DNA of 64,000 nt from Apostichopus japonicus (GCF_037975245.1 NC_092573.1:421001-485000), one strand, 5' to 3'. Counted from the stretch's first letter, positions 1 through 14,736 are shown. The notes: generated by a model not told the origin, from the sequence alone. Numbers and translations: made by a program.

Positions 1-3000
1 TAATATAACATTCAATAAAACCTTATATACACTGTCTTATGAAAAGTTCATAATCAAATAATCACATTTAGAAATGATCAACCAATAAAACTTACGATTT
101 TTGGCGTAGATATCCAAAGCACAAAGCAGAATAAATGTTGCGGTCGTTTCAATACGCACGGCACAAGAACAGTTTTAAAGTTTAGTTCATATAAGTTAAC
201 CAAAGATCCAAATCGCAATATATATATATATCGTTATATATTGGATTCCAGAATGATGTCGTTTTCTGTAATCAAGATGAAATTCTTGGCTCTCTATCTC
301 CTGACTGAGAAAACGCTTGTAGACGGTAATAAACCTGACTCTGTAAGAGCACAAGCCTTAATATTTATACCAACCACCGAGACGGGCAACAATTGAATTT
401 GCGGTCTCTACGGATATTTGACATGCCCGAACGGCTGGGGGTGGAGCTACGGTCGAGGTAATTTTTTTTTCTATTTTGGCTTTTTGGTTGAACATTTTTC
501 TCTTTTTAAATCTTGGATATCTCCGAGGGTGCAATATGGTTGATAAGAATGCTACGTGTGCGATTCTCTGAACAAGTTCGCGGGCAGGAGGAAACATCGG
601 CGACGTTATTAAACAGGGGTGACCATGTCTAGCAGATAACAAACCCGATAAGCTGTTGAACATTTAAGAGCTGTGTGCATGTATAGATATATACATATAT
701 ATATATATAGAACGTGTACACACGAATTATATTTTATTGTACTGAGATTAGTCAATGAGTGATGTGTCTGTCGTGTAGACGTTTGCCATGATGATGAGAA
801 GTTAAGTTTGTATAAGCAGCAGTACATGCACGCATGGGTGGATGAACGATCTAACCGAAATTTTTGGAAAACTTAGGAAAGTTTTAAAATATTGACGACG
901 ATGAAGGTGACTTATGGGAAAAAGTTGGAAGGGGGGGGGGGGTAACCAAATTCCCATTTCTGCCTCTGAAAATGACCCTTCGCCCGTTTGATCTAATCAA
1001 TAATGATGTTTTACATTACAAACCTCTATATCATATAGGCCTAGCAGTTATAAAGAATGCAGGACGATGCACGGTGGTGATTATCGTGCACTTTGTGTTA
1101 TAGGATATACTCGTTCTACATAAAGGGCTCAGAAACAAAATATCCAGAACAAAATATTGAAGCGATGCTTCATGTAACAATAAGAAGACTGTCGAATTTA
1201 GCAGAATACACATAATAGAGATTGGCCAGGCAATTTGCGTCGAGTTTTAGATTGACAAGCAACTGCAGTGAGAGCAGGACAGCGCGTGGAGGACTTTGAA
1301 ATACCTCACACAGCGGGAATTTAGGAGTGGTGAATTAGAAAAATCAGTCAATTTTTAGAGCAATCAGTTTTTGGTCTTATTTGCCTTCATTTATGGCATT
1401 TTTTGAACGACATTCCTTTCTCATCTCTTATCATGCAAATATGTTGCCGACGTCACTTATTTTTTTTTAATGTGACGTAGAAGCGTGAAAACTGGCGTGT
1501 TAAGTGGTAAACACATACCTCGAGTTGAAAGAGGTGATAGTTTATTCATTACTGATACATAGGAAATGTAATAAATGCTTACCCTGTATGGGGCCGACGC
1601 CAGTGGCGTAGTGGGAATTAGCCACGGAATGGAGACAGGGTGTAGGGAGGGTGGGGGGGGGGGGTTGGTGATAGACAATTGGCCAGAGCAAAATGTCTCT
1701 TTGAATAACTAGTAAATATAGAAGTGTAACTGTAACATCAATGATGCTATTAAATACGCAAGACACCTGACACCGTCGGTATACCACTAACACTTATGGT
1801 TATATAACGCAGCCAATACTCAAGGAGCAATATATACAGACTAATACACTGGAAAAGTAATACTTAAAGCGGTTTTGATATTGAACGTGCAGCCAGTAAA
1901 CCAAACGGGACATATTCACTTTTCAGGGTCCAATGGTTATTAATTTAGATATCAACATGGGCGTTGTCTGCACCAAATATGAAAAACAACTTGGGCTTGG
2001 ATGAATGTGGACGCTCCTTGGGGCCCATTTCTGTTGCTGCGCCGGAGTCATCTTGCTCTTAGCGATGACGATGGCGATGATGATGACGATGGAGATGGCG
2101 ATGATGATTATGATGAAAAAAATTGAATTGATTATTGATTACATCTTGACAAATTAACATTTTGCAAATAAATGACGATTTTCTCACTCCTTATGTAATT
2201 TGTAAATTCAAAAATTTTTCATTTTCGTCAAAATCACCTCGTCATTTCACATCTTAATGGTGAATTATCCATTTGATTAAATGCGAGAACTCCCATCAAC
2301 TTATTCCCAGTTTTTAACATTTCAAACTATAAAGTGTTTTATTTGTTGAAAATTTCCAAATTAACTGAAATGTTCGAACATTTCAACGGTATGTACGCTT
2401 TAGTGTTTCCATACAGCCCTACAAGACAATTAATCGTCCACGCCATATCTTACCGTTATTCAGCAGAAATCATTTAAACACTCATAAAAAACATTTATTC
2501 TCATTTTGGGGTCATGGAGGTTATCGGCTTCCTTCATCATTATGTTTTCGTTTCGCTCAAAACAAAACAAAACAAAAATACCACCACATTACACAAGACG
2601 AAATGTGACCCAATCGGTCATTGGAGCCTATACAATACTAGCGAATACCTCGCAAAGAAATACATCACGTGGGAAGATCAAGAATATTAAGAAGCATACT
2701 CGATAGATATCAAAATGTCAGCGCAAACTAATGTTTGATCAATGTTTACACCAACGCATTGTAAGAGCCATCGGGAGGAGTGATGCCTAGGGCCCTATAT
2801 AGGCTAATTTGTCGATGACACAATATATCACGACAGGCTGTATGTAGAGCGATTACCGCCTCCAGTATACTCGTAATGGTTCGATCAGAAATACGTGAAA
2901 CTATCACAAATGTCACAGGTCAAGCGAAATCAGAGTTTGAAACACTCAAGAAGAGATCACAGGGATGACTTAGATGCCTCGTCTAAAGGAGTGTTGAAAA

Positions 3001-4446
3001 ATAGCAAACATAATGTCAAACTTATACGGTATTATATATGCCATGATGCTTGTCATAACATGGATGACTTGAGCAAGTCTAAACTGAGGGCAATGTGATA
3101 AAATGTTATATATTATACATTAATATATGGTAACACTACCGCTTGATGAAAGTTAGCTTCGTTCTCTCAGGAGTGAAAATAAGGACTAACAATAAAAAAT
3201 AAACAAAATGAGAGCTGACATTTTTATGCTCATTATTGTTTATATTCGTATATTATAAGTTTTTTGTATATAATTTACGGGATTCTCATGTAGACTTAAA
3301 ACTAGTGAATTTCCTGGGGTTCTCTTTGATCGATACATTGCAGGTTTTAGTTTAAACACATCGTCAAAAGTTGGTACTAAAATTGGCCGCATATGACGTT
3401 TCTCTCACGTTTTCTTTGGTTCGTTAGGCTTAGGCTATTGTAATGGGCGCACTACTTACGGTTTCGTTAATACATTTGTTTACTAGTAATATAACAATAT
3501 GTACTAGCTACATACATTACAGACGTGTGAAGCCATACAGAAACTTGCCTGCATGTTAAGGGCTATACTTAAATTAATGGCGTCTGTTTTGTAGTAGCCT
3601 CCATGAGGCACGGACTAAGAATTGCCTTACACGGAACCACAATGAAATATGACATTTCGCTAGACTGGATCAACCATGGTCATGTCGTTGCCTGTCACGT
3701 GACACAAAACCACATTGGACGGTCATCTTCCTCTTCTTACAAACACACAAAAAAGACAGAAAAGGAAAGAAAAAAGAACAACAAGCAGACGTCATTTTGT
3801 GATCATACTGTTATTTCGCTTTTTCGTCGGTTTATGAAGCTTACGGTAAAAATAACATATTTTAACATTCCAAACTGATCGGAACGCCATGCAGTCTCAT
3901 ATAATCTTCTTTTCAGTGACCTCTCGGGTCACAGGCTAATGGTTTAGTATTTTGTATTGTTTTGACCGTAGACAATGTTCCTAGTGGATGTCTGCAACCT
4001 TCAGGTACATGTCTATCAAGATCAGCCTTCACTTGGCCACCATGGGGTACCCCATTACCCGTCAATAACACAGGTGGAGCCTAACCATGAATAGCAATGG
4101 TAATGATTTACATAAGCTATATAGCCTAACAATTGACAATACACAACTAAAGCAGTTGGAACCCATATGGGTATTATAGCTACTGAAAGGATATTTATTC
4201 ATCGCGATAAATCTACTATGGCAACCATTATCTCTGTTTCTTTTCACGATTAAATGGATGTAAAATCTCACGTTGTGATAGACGAATAGCCTCGAGTGTT
4301 CGATACCAGGGCAGACGATACGAAATACACATGTTACCATGGCAATACTACAAACTTACCTCAAACATTGAAGATCGGTAAAAGCTCTTAACAGTAGTTT
4401 TTATATACTTAATGCCGGTATATGTTATAGCTCTTGAAGTTATACT
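1..4446. other. gene-free stretch
   Basis: No gene can be supported here. Open frames are short, lack recognisable motifs and are not flanked by coherent splice sites. The stretch holds poly-G runs near 926-942 and 1648-1664, a GATGAC-type microsatellite near 2062-2115 and otherwise AT-rich unique-looking DNA. Exons of an unrecognised gene cannot be excluded by eye. Confidence 0.6.
2062..2115. repeat. imperfect GAT/GATGAC microsatellite
   Basis: Repeated GATGAC, GATGGC and GATGAT triplet pairs run through this interval on the plus strand. The array is short and imperfect. Confidence 0.8.
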
Positions 4447-4454
4447 GCAATGTG
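4447..4454. repeat. left 8-bp target site duplication of hAT
   Basis: GCAATGTG occurs here and again, identically, at 5560-5567, exactly bordering the hAT termini. Confidence 0.88.
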
Positions 4455-5559
4455 CAGGGGCGGCGATCTGTTTCAAATATTGGGGGGGGACATTTGCTTG
4501 GATGCAGGCGAATTACTATCAAAGCGGAGCGCCACCATTGGTTGGCGCGCAGCGTACAAGAAAATTTTTGGTTTTGATAGCCCCCCAGATCACTGGAAAT
4601 GGCACTTCTCGGGATTGAAAATGACCAACCAGATGTACACTTTTGCCTGAGAACCAAGTTTTACCTAATAGATTTTTTTCTTCATTCATCATACCTTTTT
4701 TCAAGATTGTCACCAGTCACACATCATGTTCGACCTCATTGCATCTCCTGTGGATCATTGCTTTTGTAGGTAATTCTACGTAACGCCCCTTAATACCCGT
4801 CAGCCCCACTTTTCAAGGTTTTAAGCTCATTATTTGTTCAGAATTTGAATAATAAATTCACTTTAAAACATATCCATAATGTTGCACAAAATTTAATCTA
4901 TGGACAACCAATATAGAAAACCCCCCTCAACCCCTAACAGACCGGTCAAAATTGCACGAGTAGAGGGAAGTATGATGAAGAATGTTGTTCAAAGAATTTT
5001 CGAAAATTCAGACACAGTTAAATTATTGGTGTAAAAATATTGAAACCTCTTATAACGGCTACTATAAAACTTCGATATCATAGAAAATACCAAAAAAATA
5101 TGCTCGAGGGGGAGGTCGGTCTCCACCCTTCACCCCCCCCCCCCTCCCTTGGCTAAGCACCTGCGGTTAGAAATCTTGTAGGAAACAGGCCAAATGGAAA
5201 CCCAGTGAACCCATATCGATGTGGATCATATGTGTGATTGTACGTACTTACACTCATACACAAGATTCCAACCAAATTTCATTACGGATGCGGTCATAAG
5301 TTGGCGCGAAGCGCAAAAGAAAATTTTGGCCGAAAATGCCTCCCAGATTGCTGGAAATGGCACTTCCCAGGCCTTTTAAGTTGCATCTAAGCATTTTCTA
5401 TTTTGAAATTACTAGCGATATCATAAAAAAATACAAAACATATGCTTAAAAAAAACTATGCCACTAAATATTGGGGGGGATATTAGATACTATATCCCCC
5501 CCAACAAAAATATTGGGGGGGACATGTCCCCCCCGTCCCCCCCATGATCGCCGCCCATG
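4455..5559. mobile_element. non-autonomous hAT DNA transposon, 1.1 kb
   Basis: The element begins CAGGGGCGGCGATC and ends GATCGCCGCCCATG, which together form terminal inverted repeats of the hAT type. It is flanked by a perfect 8-bp direct repeat, GCAATGTG, at 4447-4454 and 5560-5567. An 8-bp duplication is the hallmark of hAT insertion. The interior has no transposase-length frame but carries several G-rich and C-rich runs near both ends. Internal sequence around 4505-4640 and 5280-5460 is shared with repeats near 12.1-12.4 kb and 28.4-28.7 kb, so it belongs to a dispersed family. The inverted ends and duplication are seen directly. Class assignment rests on known hAT hallmarks. Confidence 0.9.
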
Positions 5560-5889
5560 GCAATGTGTATAAGCACTTAGTCACATAAAGTGTCAGTAGG
5601 TTTTTTTCTGTGCGTTTGATCAGCCGTTGTTTGAATTAAGGATTAATGTGCTAGTGATTAATGAACTTAATTTGATTCCCATATTTTACTTCATAATTTG
5701 AAAAGACGGCTTGTCAAGTGAACGAAATTCGAAGAGCATCGATAACCGGAATTTATCAACATCAATTCCAAAAAGAAAAATAAACTGTTTTAAGTAAAAA
5801 AATATTTCACAGTCAGCATTCACATATAACCCGTTGGGAAGTTTCAAATGGAAGAAAACTTTGAAATATGAAACGCTTGGAATAAGCGA

Positions 5890-5997
5890 AGAAATTGTTG
5901 TTTACAAGGTGATTCGAACCAATTATGATCGTCACCACATTATAGGGCCAGAAGTATAGGGCAACACGTGACTAGAATCCCGACCAACTCGCTAACA
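5890..5997 (-). repeat. possible tRNA-derived SINE head
   Basis: Read on the minus strand, the segment has an A-box-like TTAGCGAGTTGGTCGG and, about 60 bases later, a B-box-like GGTTCGAATC. This spacing resembles an RNA polymerase III internal promoter. The stems do not pair like a functional tRNA, so a degenerate SINE head is more likely than a tRNA gene. No target duplication was found and the 3' boundary is unknown. Confidence 0.35.
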
Positions 5998-7529
5998 ATA
6001 TCTTTGTTATTTCATTGTCTTTTCCCCCTCTGAGTAAACTATTTTTTCTTGAATCAAAGCAGAAATAGATGACATAAAATGATTACATTATCATTGAAGT
6101 TATTTTTTTAGCATTCCTGACCAAAGAGATTCCCATACAGCATAACTGACGTCAGAGATTTCGCCGATTTATTGCCGATTTACTTAATTTTTCCATGACG
6201 ATGACGATAACGACGATGATCTTTCGGTAAATAAGTTATTATAAAAAGTCTCAGGATATTGTATATCTATATCTGAAGATGACCGTATTGTCCAACTATG
6301 TTAAACTCTGTGGATTACTGTTAAGTCACTATGCCATGTTTCCTTCAAGATGATCGAGTCCTCATATACGTTTCCGTTATTTATAATATTTTCTTTTAAC
6401 CAATTTATTTTCATTGTAAATTTCACATGCTTTAAGAAAAAATTGACCTCCTAATTTCTGCACTGAAAGGTAAACGACCGAACCAGACAAAATATAATAA
6501 GGAAGGAAGAATGTTTCAAGGAAATCGAAGTCAATTATCGCTTTACCTTTAAAAAATGTAAACAATGGCTGGCACGTCAAAACTATGCCGTAGATGTCAG
6601 AGGTCAACGATATAACAGCTTCGAGAGCGCAAGAACTCACACGTCACAGCATGTTTGTGAGTAAACTTCTCGTATGACATAGTTTCTTAGAAGAGGAGGA
6701 AACAAACCTTGTTGTTTTTCCTTTCTAAACAAAGAAACATGAATGAGCAATTAATGCGATACATTTAAAAGCGGCGAAAACTTTCTTAAGATTCTTTCTT
6801 TTACATAAAAAAAACCTGGGTCACGTGCATGGAGGAATGGGTGGGGTAATTGGGTATCCCCGGAGCATGCTGTATTAATAAAATTGGGGATTGGATTAAG
6901 AAGCATATGTATTATTATCTTTCCTGTTTACGTTAATCTATGTTGTTAGGGTTCAAGAGCATATATAAACTTTTGACGCAATGCATATGGAAAACATTTT
7001 CAGAACACACCAATGAAATCATGGTCGCCAAATTTAGTGAAAAATGTAAAAGTATACACACATCTTGGTGATGTGGCAGTTTATAAAAGAAATTCCAACT
7101 AGTGACAATATTGAAATCTTCGAAGTTACAAAGTACAGCGAGAAATGCTTTACCAAAGTTGAAACTAAATGGTTTCGAAAGTAAATCTTCTTCCTGCTAG
7201 CATACGATGACTTACAAGCATACTATAAATAAAACACACCATGATGGTTAAAATTCCAATCATTGTCAGACCGTGTTTACACATTCTTACTTATCCATAA
7301 AGTTTTTGTTGTAATCATTTCTTCAAATCTAAAGAATTGTTTTTCAAGAAAACTTGGACATCTCATCATTCCGCAGGGAAAAAGGGAGGGAGATGCCAGC
7401 GGCGTTTGAATTGTTTCCAACAGCGTTTTAGAAGCGTCTTGTTGAGTGTTGACTATCACAGTAACATAAAAAACAAAATACCGGAAGAATATATGATGCA
7501 CGGGACATCTTACTGGCTACAAAATCTCA

Positions 7530-7530
<1 letters not shown>

Positions 7531-7576
<46 letters not shown>

Positions 7577-7645
7577 TAGATAGATATAGATATATATATA
7601 TATATATATATAGATAGATAGATAGATAGATATAGATATAGATAT

Positions 7646-7723
<78 letters not shown>
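7531..7723. repeat. compound TA / GATA microsatellite
   Basis: Long TA dinucleotide runs are interrupted by short GATA blocks between about 7574 and 7650. Confidence 0.97.
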
Positions 7724-7726
<3 letters not shown>

Positions 7727-9103
7727 CGAACCGCGTTCATAGGGATCTATTTATCACAAATTAAGTTTCATTATGTTTATTCCGATATGTATTAATGAAA
7801 CTTTGTTCTAGGTGACTTAAGTAACGATTGTCGTATGAACTGATGAAGTGAAGAGAATGTGTGGGATGGGGGTGAGGGATGGGTGGGTGGTGGTGGGACC
7901 ATTTTGGTCATTACTCTTTCCACTTTTATCCTATAATTTAAATGTACACGTATATATTAACGTTAAATTGTCATTTTAAGAAAACTTACCACTTTTTCTA
8001 CTTTTGATTACATTTCAACTGTCACCTTCAGTTATTCAGGATATATGTGGTGCGTTCTACGAATGTAAAGTTTAAGCCAACATTATATTTACACTCTATG
8101 CTGTGATATAGATCTTAAAGAGATAATATGAGGAGAACTGCTGTACTCAGTTTGTCAATTGTTGAGAAAAGAACCCTCAGTTCTCACAAGACGTTGTGAA
8201 CAGAAAAGAATGGAAAGGGGTGTCGTTGATAAATTAAATAATGACTACACCAGGTTCAAATTCAAAACGAAGGCAGAATTTTTGGAAAACAGAGTGCAAA
8301 TTTACTATTACTAGTCCTACAATAATTAAACAAAGTTCACAAATGATTCGGACATAACGTCATTCATATCATTACGCATGCGTAGAGCTGGTATATCCTC
8401 AGGCAGTTTCGCTGATGACTTAACTGGTGATCCTATGACACATCTACGTTCCCATCGTGGACATTTCTGACCTCAGCTAGTCATGCCACTTATTTGTTAT
8501 ACCTGCGGCGAATATCTCTATTATGGCCTTATGATTCTGGGTTGAATTTGCCACGATGTGAAGGTATCATACTTGAATGTGGCACGAACTGAATAAGGTG
8601 CGTCGGCATGCAAACATAATTTGAAGGTCATGTAAGCAAACGATATATGTGTTTGAACATTACACTCAATGATGTGGGATGGATCTTCTGTAAAAGAAAG
8701 TTAATAAGTAAAAAAAAGAAAGAAAAAAGAGTAAAAAGGCAAGTCGAAAAGAGCAAGTTAACGGTTGTTGCTGAACAGAGACAACTTCCTTGGATTAGGG
8801 AGTTACTAATTAAATTGAGTGGTAGGGTATCTATATTTAGGGTATCAACATTTGGCAGTGTGAGAATGTGGGGAGGGGGGGGCGCATGATGTGGGTTATG
8901 CAAGCTGGCTCCAAAGGAGCGAGTACGAGCGTGGAGTGCGAATCCATGTCGGTGTGGGTCCAGGGTGCGAAATAATGCGATCGTTTGCAACTAAAAAAAG
9001 AACTTTTTTCACGAAATTTTGCACGAAATACTTCAATATAGACCTAACAAATATTTTCTTCATTCTATTGAAAATTAGTCAAGCTTTTAGAGACCAAACT
9101 TTA

Positions 9104-9143
9104 GCACACACACACACACCCTTACACACACGCACACCCACAA

Positions 9144-9228
<85 letters not shown>
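9104..9228. repeat. compound CA then TA microsatellite
   Basis: A CA-rich block to about 9162 passes directly into a TA run ending near 9228. Confidence 0.96.
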
Positions 9229-10205
9229 AATTTGCAACTTCTTTTAAAAAAGAGTGTCAATATTTAAATTTCTTACAGTGTAATACATTTTGTTTATAAT
9301 TAGACAAAAAAAGTTGGACACGAATTCGTCACACCCATTCTGACCCCAAAGAGAAGAAAAGAGGAGAAAAGGGGGGGGGGGGGCCTCTCGGTAGATGCCG
9401 AATACGGTCTTTCAGTACTATCCTATTTACCAGTTACACATATCAGAAGTAGCCATCAATATATTTAATATAAAGGAACTTATTTAAAGCATTTTGACGT
9501 CAATTCGTTCTTATTAATCCCGCTTTCTTACTCTGTCTCGAAAGTTCGGAAAGCAAATTGGAAAAGTATGGACGGCCATCGAGTTTTGAAATTGAATAAT
9601 TCATCACCTTACCTGTACTCCCAAAATGTCGACACTTTTCATAAGAAACACCCTCCCGTGGGTGACCCCTTGGAGCCTTCCAAAGCGTTCATTGACTTTC
9701 AACACCCATTTAGATCATTACAGAAAGAGTAAGCCGTTTGGTCACTTGGGAACTCAAATTTACCGAACTTCAGGTTTCCGAACCCACCCTTAGCCTGGGA
9801 ACACGTACAATTTTGTCAATCACTTCTATTATAATATTATATGAAATTTGTGGTTTCATGGAAAAGGAGAAGGTTGTTCGACAAAGAGTAAAAAGGAAAA
9901 CTGATAAAGCCAAAAATATTTTGTTCCTTTCAAAATGAAATTGTACCCTATTTATTATTAGTACAACTGTCGGTTGGATGTTGAGTGATCGAATCTATAC
10001 TAACCCTACATATTTTTCGATTTATGCATTACTCATGTATAAACCAATTGTAATAATTAAACGGCCGGAGTCGCTGTATAGATCCCTGGTCGGTTCTTAC
10101 GCATAATATCTTGGCAGGATCATCTTTTCGGTTTCTTTTGAAACCTATGAAGTCACTTTTAACCTAAAGCGATTTAAATCTTCTCGAAATGGGAAGCACA
10201 ACAAA

Positions 10206-10572
10206 AGGGTGTGAAGACTCGCGCAAAAAGAAACGTCTAATGCCGGTAATCTGACCTAGTTTGGAATGAGGTGTAACAGAAGTGTTAGACACCACCATCG
10301 ATCCCAGAAAATACACACACAGCTTGCTACCGTCGGTAATTAGACACTAGTGTACAGTCAGTACATACAGCTGCGGACTGCGGTCAATATCCACAGCACA
10401 ATGTACAAACGATACAGCGATGGACATCTCAGGTCCAGCTAAAGATAACAAGGTATCACGTTTCATTACTGTCTGCAGTTTGTAGCGACAAGAGAAAAAC
10501 TTCACTTGCAAGCAACGGAAAGTTAACTTTTTCAGAGCGCGGCACGCGGTTTGGGGCGAGTCTTCAATGCCT
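10206..10572 (-). mobile_element. MITE, copy B of the family at 43.1 kb
   Basis: This segment is the reverse complement of the repeat at 43067-43420 over essentially its full length of about 360 bp. Its ends form an imperfect inverted repeat related to AGGCATTGAAGACTCG: AGGGTGTGAAGACTCG at the left, and the complement of CGAGTCTTCAATGCCT at the right. A TTAA lies directly outside the right end (10573-10576). The left flank reads CAAA, so that side is mutated or the boundary is slightly off. There is no coding capacity. Confidence 0.85.
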
Positions 10573-12083
10573 TTAACTGTTTAGCTTTGGAATGTCATAT
10601 TTTTTATTTACAAGACAAAAGAAAATATAGATAAATAAATGATATCCATCATAGAATAATTGGTTTTCTTTCCGTCGGTTATTTTGCAAAGGTGTGTATG
10701 GAAAAACATTGGTATATATTTAACACAAGTGCCACGAGTATGGGCAAAAGGAAAATTAATACAGAAACCAAACAGGACAAAATGATGTAAAAAGTTTTAC
10801 CGCATCATTAATGTTCTGCTGCACATTGTCCTTATTCGAACTAAACTGAGGTTTTTGAAAATCGGTGCTGAAACTTGCTAAAATTCCCACATTATGGTTT
10901 GCTGTTTTTGATATAGACGGAGTCTTTCAACAGCCATTTTCATTTATGGACTTGGTGACACTGATCTCTATATTGATCATATAACGTGGTGATTACGAGC
11001 TTAGCTTGAGGCGGATATGACATGTAAAGGGTCATCCGTAATGACCCCAAAGATGATTGAGAGTCAAATCGTGGTCACACTTCCGCAATGTCATTGTCAT
11101 CAACGCGCATGTACAAAGCATGTTCTTTGAAGAAGACATTTAATTGGGTAATTCAAGATTTTCTGAATGTCTGAGAATATATACATTGTTTTGAGCCTCC
11201 ATGAAAAGTACTTTTTTTGTGGGTGGAAATTATGAATGTTGTTTTTAGCAAGATAAGTTTATTGAAGGTTAAATGTTTAAAGCCCTTACGTATTGGGTAA
11301 ACGTATAACCATAATAGAAGAAAAACACATGAGGAAAAACCATCGATGAGATTATAGCAAGCAACTCCTGACGACGGATTAGTAAATCCTTCTTGATACT
11401 CATGAAAAGATGGGATTACATAGTTTGAAAGTCAAGTTTATTCCGGATAAAGGTGTAATCAATTATCAACATCACTTAAATCAAAATAAAGAGAATATTC
11501 ATACAGTTTCTTCCCTTACATGTGTACCGGCATATATGTTTAGGAAATGGACTGTACGCAGATGTGATGCATGATTATGTTGCTATCACTTGACCTATGA
11601 ACCGGAACTACGGTCCACACATGCGCAATGGAAATCATCAAACGGTTTATTTAACGACACTTTCTCTGCATGTGTGTGACATGGTGAGAGAAAAAAGTGT
11701 CGTTATGGTAAGGCACAGGGGGCCTATTATTACATGTCGCAATTCCAACACTAATTGGTTTTGTTTGTTTTCCCACTAAAACAATCTACGAAAACCCAAA
11801 CAAAGAACTTAGTGTTGAATTTGGTATACAGTCTGGTGGTATCGAATACCAGGGCCCGGACATCGAGGAGATAGGTAATGGCATGGTACCTAATATGAAT
11901 AGTTTCACAGCAAAGACTTGCAAGTGGGAATTTAGTAATCTATGAATATCGATCTGACTCCCACCCCCCCTCTCCCCTCCCCTCCCTCCACCTTCCTCAT
12001 ATTATACCTGTGTCGGCGTGATAACGCCGACAATAAAGCTTGATGCTTTAAGTTAAAAAAAATCTCTATACTCGAAACAGAAA
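10573..12083. other. gene-free stretch
   Basis: AT-rich DNA. No supported gene, repeat array or RNA was recognised. Confidence 0.55.
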
Positions 12084-12390
12084 TGACGGCACGTAGCGAA
12101 GGGGGGAGGGCGAAGGGGCGACCGCCCCCCCCCCTTGAGCAAATTTGCTTTGTATGTTTTTATGATATCGCTAGTAATTTCAAAATAGAAAATGCTTAGA
12201 TGCAACTTACAAGGCCTGAAGTGCCATTTCCAGCGATCTGGGAGGCATTTCGGCCAAAATTCTCTGGTACCCTTCGCGCCAACTCATGGTGGCGCTACGC
12301 TTAGATAGTCCCCAGTGCCGAATATACGGCTCAAATAGTTTGCCTACAGGTTCGCCCCTCCCTTGGCAAATTCCTGGCTACGCGCCTGAA
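12084..12390 (-). mobile_element. hAT-like repeat related to the 4.5 kb element
   Basis: The centre (about 12145-12290) is the reverse complement of sequence inside the 4455-5559 hAT, including the GATATCGCTAGTAATTTC stretch and the GCCATTTCCAG stretch. The outer ends read ACGGCACGTAGC on the left and the complement of GCTACGCGCCTG on the right, giving a 12-bp imperfect inverted repeat. No 8-bp target duplication is visible, so the boundaries are approximate and the copy may be old or rearranged. Confidence 0.65.
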
Positions 12391-13525
12391 CCTAGTTATG
12401 AACCACAAATAGTCAAACGATTTCAAGTAACAAAATAAACAGGAAAATGAATTGAATTTATGAAAGGCTTCGTCATATTGAGCTGGTGTGTCCAATTATG
12501 CATCAATATCACACGACTTGGTCAGAATGACAAAAATGTTTTAAAAAACAAACCAACGCAAGTTAAAATTTAAACATTTCCGGGAAAAAGATTATCTAGA
12601 TTGTGTAGCCAAATATAAACTATTTCTCTGTCTCAGAGTTTTCCGAATTACCGACACTTTCCTGTGAAATTCAACTTTTTTTTTCTCATTTTAAATTGGT
12701 ACACATAACAGTATTGTGTTGTATAAATTTATCTGACGTCTACACAAAAACATCCATGATTAAATTGTCATGACAACCGGCTACGAAAAATTATGTCTTG
12801 TTTTTGTCTTCGCCTTTATTTGTGAACAGGTGTTTTACGACCTCTTCCAAAGAGATACATTGAGTTAGGTTACGTTATGACATTTTGCTGAGGTCGAATG
12901 GAGGATACAATCGCCACAAGTGATGATTACTTTTCAAAGAAAAGACAAGGTCTTTACCTACCATATCTCCTTCGATTTTTTTTCATCCCTCTTGAAATAA
13001 AAAAAAATTGTTTCACTTTGTACAACAAACACGTCAATGTCACTTCCGTGCCTGTCAACATTTTTTATAGTCATCACAATGCTAAGACTTTTAGATCAGA
13101 AATGACAAACGAACGTATATATACCTGGTTTCAAACACTAGGTAAGTTTGGAAATCGAGGGGGGGGGGGGGTCGGCGTAGGGGGGGGGTGGAAAACATGA
13201 CTTTATATTTAATAATGTGCAAATGAAACCTGTAATAACTATTTCAAAATACGTTAAATTCTCTTTCCACGGAAAATCAACTGCGGTCGAAAACATGAAT
13301 GTGAAATCTTACTCATTATTCAACGAAAACACTTTCGAAGTTCTCAGCAGGGTTTAAATAAATACTTGGATTACGAATATGTTTCTTTCGCACGATATAA
13401 GTTGATTTCCTTTACATCTTGTGGTAAGGTAACAGCATGATATTGTTGTCTATAATTGCACAATCCCATGTAAGGATTAGTTATAAAAACATTTTTTGTT
13501 GTTACCAGAATAACTGCTGTTTCCA

Positions 13526-13623
<98 letters not shown>

Positions 13624-13628
13624 ATATA
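13526..13628. repeat. TA microsatellite
   Basis: Nearly pure TA dinucleotides with a single TGTA and two AAATA/TTTATA interruptions. Confidence 0.96.
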
Positions 13629-14565
13629 ACATTGCGTCCGTATGTTTCGTATTTTCTTCAGTAGCATGTGGCCAATGGTATGGGAAATGGGTATGAATAA
13701 TATCTTTCTCTCAACGCCCCTCCAAATCATAAAAAAAAAAATTGTCACCAGCTGAGCTTTAACCATATTTTTGGTTTACAAAAATGAGGTTGTATGAAAC
13801 TAACAATCTCGTATACATTCCTTCGTTCTTAATATTAAACAATATACATAGGATAATAACGAATAAAACTAAATAAAATATAGCAGAGGCAAACAAAGAA
13901 TGAAAGAAAAAGAAAAAACAATAGTCTTGAACATATTTAATATGACACATTTATATAGTAGGCCTACAATAATTAAATGCAAAGATAATATAGAAGAAAT
14001 GAGCAAAGAAAGAATGAAATTTCTCCTGCGGAATATCATATATAGTTTTTATTATCATATATAGTTTAATATTCATATATCATATATATATTTTTAAATA
14101 TCATATCAGTTTACAGTTTTATATACGTATCAATTATTTAACATTATGGTCGTTTCACACACATATATATATGACCATCAGTCTACATTCTACCTATATG
14201 AGTGCAGTATAGGCCTATATAGCCAGGTATACATAGCGAGGTAATACCAACTGTAAGCCTACATATAGCGATGAGTAATAACATTCATATAAATGAGACT
14301 TGACCGTGAATCAGCAGGATAGGATCGAGTGTACTTATGATAATGATTAAAGAAGAAGTGGTGGACGCAAAAAACATAAAAAGATTAAGAATTTAAAGAT
14401 GATTCTTTGGATGTGAAATTACAGTAGTCAGAGTAAATAATGACTCATTGTAAAGAAGGCTTCGTGTTACAAGAGAAGTCTGTTGCACTTTTGTTGTATG
14501 GTAGATCAATGATAGGCTATATGTGATTGCAAACGCTATCTAGACACTGGTCTGATATATCGATA

Positions 14566-14580
14566 TCATATATTTATATA

Positions 14581-14669
<89 letters not shown>

Positions 14670-14736
14670 GTGTGTGTGAATATATATATATATATGTGTG
14701 TGTGTATATATATATATATATATAAATATATGTGTG

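Larger units (their letters stand above)
5568..10205. other. gene-free stretch with microsatellites
   Basis: No supported gene. Contents are a possible tRNA-related SINE near 5.9 kb, TA-rich microsatellites at 7531-7723 and 9104-9228, and poly-G runs near 8875 and 9371. Small open frames here are either simple-repeat translations or lack any family signal. Confidence 0.6.

Noticed and set aside
1601-1680. CAGTGGCGTAGTGGG, a hAT-like terminus
   Set aside because: No inverted partner end or 8-bp duplication was found nearby.
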